Part shown: in pieces, positions 63,753 through 64,000 of the stretch
How the letters are laid out: every line of letters begins with the position of its first letter
How positions within the stretch are numbered: position 1 is the first letter of the stretch
From: Brevundimonas diminuta ATCC 11568
GTDB lineage: Bacteria > Pseudomonadota > Alphaproteobacteria > Caulobacterales > Caulobacteraceae
Assembly: GCF_000204035.1 (NCBI RefSeq)
Contig: NZ_GL883086.1
Coordinates: forward strand, 632,415-696,414
Direction: 5' to 3'
DNA: 64,000 nucleotides
Translations under genes and position numbers: made by a program
Notes under the pieces: model-generated
Databases searched by the model: none
What the model was told of the DNA's origin: nothing
What the model saw: the letters and a program-made list of their open reading frames with translations, nothing else

Positions 63753-63819
63753 TAGTGATAGAATGGTATCATTATTTGGCACTTTGCCCTATTATCGCTC
63801 TGATGATATCACTTATCAC
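63753..63819 (+). promoter_or_regulatory. Possible autoregulatory operator around the XRE gene start
   Basis: TAGTGATA at 63753-63760 is inversely repeated by TATCACTT at 63807-63814, and TATCAC recurs at 63814-63819, so the repeats reach into the first codons. Operators overlapping the start are common for HipB-like antitoxins that repress their own operon. Confidence 0.3.
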
Positions 63820-64000
63820 CCCTGCTCGCGCCCTTGAGAAACTCGGCGGAAATATCCGTGAGCGCCGCGTTGCGATGGGCTTCACCCAGGCTGGTCTTTC
63901 TGCACGATCCGGCGTGCCTCTGGGGACGCTGCGTAAATTCGAGCGTACTGGCTTGGGCTCCACCGAAGCTCTTGTGAAGCTGCTGTCCATTGTCGGCGGC
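63803..64000 (+). CDS. XRE-family HTH regulator, HipB-like (5' part, runs off the window)
   Basis: The visible 66 codons encode a helix-turn-helix domain: LGGNIRERRVAMGFTQAGLS then ARSGVPLGTLRKFERTG and EALVKLLSIVGG, a pattern close to HipB-type antitoxins. No stop occurs before the edge. In many genomes a hipA kinase toxin follows such a gene; this would lie just outside the window. The base composition is lower in GC than in the core regions, fitting accessory DNA. Confidence 0.8.
   Translation, partial: MISLITPARALEKLGGNIRERRVAMGFTQAGLSARSGVPLGTLRKFERTGLGSTEALVKLLSIVGG

Overview
The window is GC-rich, densely packed chromosomal DNA from an alphaproteobacterium. Caulobacterales, and probably Brevundimonas or a close relative, fits best. 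The evidence is the gene content and order: a fused ispDF, iscR followed by suf genes with two cysteine desulfurases, dusB-ntrY-ntrX-aminotransferase-hfq-hflX, a pyruvate dehydrogenase E1 beta that carries its own lipoyl domain, and eno-ftsB-pdh. Genus assignment is inference. Almost everything up to about 59.2 kb is core genome.

Layout. 0-2 kb (minus): start of an unidentified gene at the edge, bcp, tyrS. 2-6 kb (plus): anmK, an EamA transporter, a DUF6624-like protein, TerC. 6-16.3 kb: an alpha/beta hydrolase lacking its nucleophile serine, diverging from the Fe-S assembly operon iscR-desulfurase-sufBCDS-sufT-sufA, which runs 1 bp into metNIQ. 16.3-22.7 kb: an acyltransferase, then a periplasmic thiol-redox cluster (DsbA-like lipoprotein, an Lgt-like/TlpA fusion, DsbD) divergent from a QseB/PmrA-QseC-type two-component system; two identical-architecture direct repeats link the regulator to both dsb transcription units. 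22.7-32.8 kb: ispDF, then dusB-ntrY-ntrX-aminotransferase-hfq-hflX-antiporter. 32.8-35.7 kb (minus): MFS transporter, mazG and an atypical low-GC gene. 35.8-38.4 kb: a VanY-type peptidase translationally coupled to a small HExxH protein, a LigB-type dioxygenase, DoxX. 38.5-43.2 kb: AMP-forming ligase, lipA, a COQ10/RatA-like protein, an LhgO-like oxidase, rpmF. 43.3-50.8 kb: eno, ftsB, and pdhA-pdhB-pdhC-gpx-lpdA. 50.8-51.3 kb: a frameshifted low-GC gene with a HEPN-like motif. 51.4-54.0 kb: cysK-lysR and a periplasmic DsrE-like protein. 54.0-58.1 kb (minus): rlpA, and tmk-holB-tatD-MBL hydrolase. 58.3-59.3 kb: an EamA transporter and tRNA-Ser(UGA).

From the tRNA onwards the character changes. 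There are about 730 bp without a convincing gene, holding a 161-bp MITE-like element with 20-bp inverted repeats and a 4-bp target duplication. A TonB receptor-PepSY iron-uptake pair with a Fur-like site follows, and then the start of a HipB-like XRE regulator at the window edge. This looks like accessory DNA next to a tRNA integration site, but no integrase is visible.

The recurring themes are sulfur, thiol and iron chemistry (suf, methionine uptake, dsb, lipoate/PDH with a glutathione peroxidase, cysK, DsrE, TonB/PepSY). I found no CRISPR array, rRNA or intact transposase. The signals most worth checking are the CTTAAG-N5-CTTAAG regulon at the dsb cluster, the MITE, the frameshifted HEPN-like gene, the intruding low-GC gene at 32.8 kb, and the VanY-HExxH pair.
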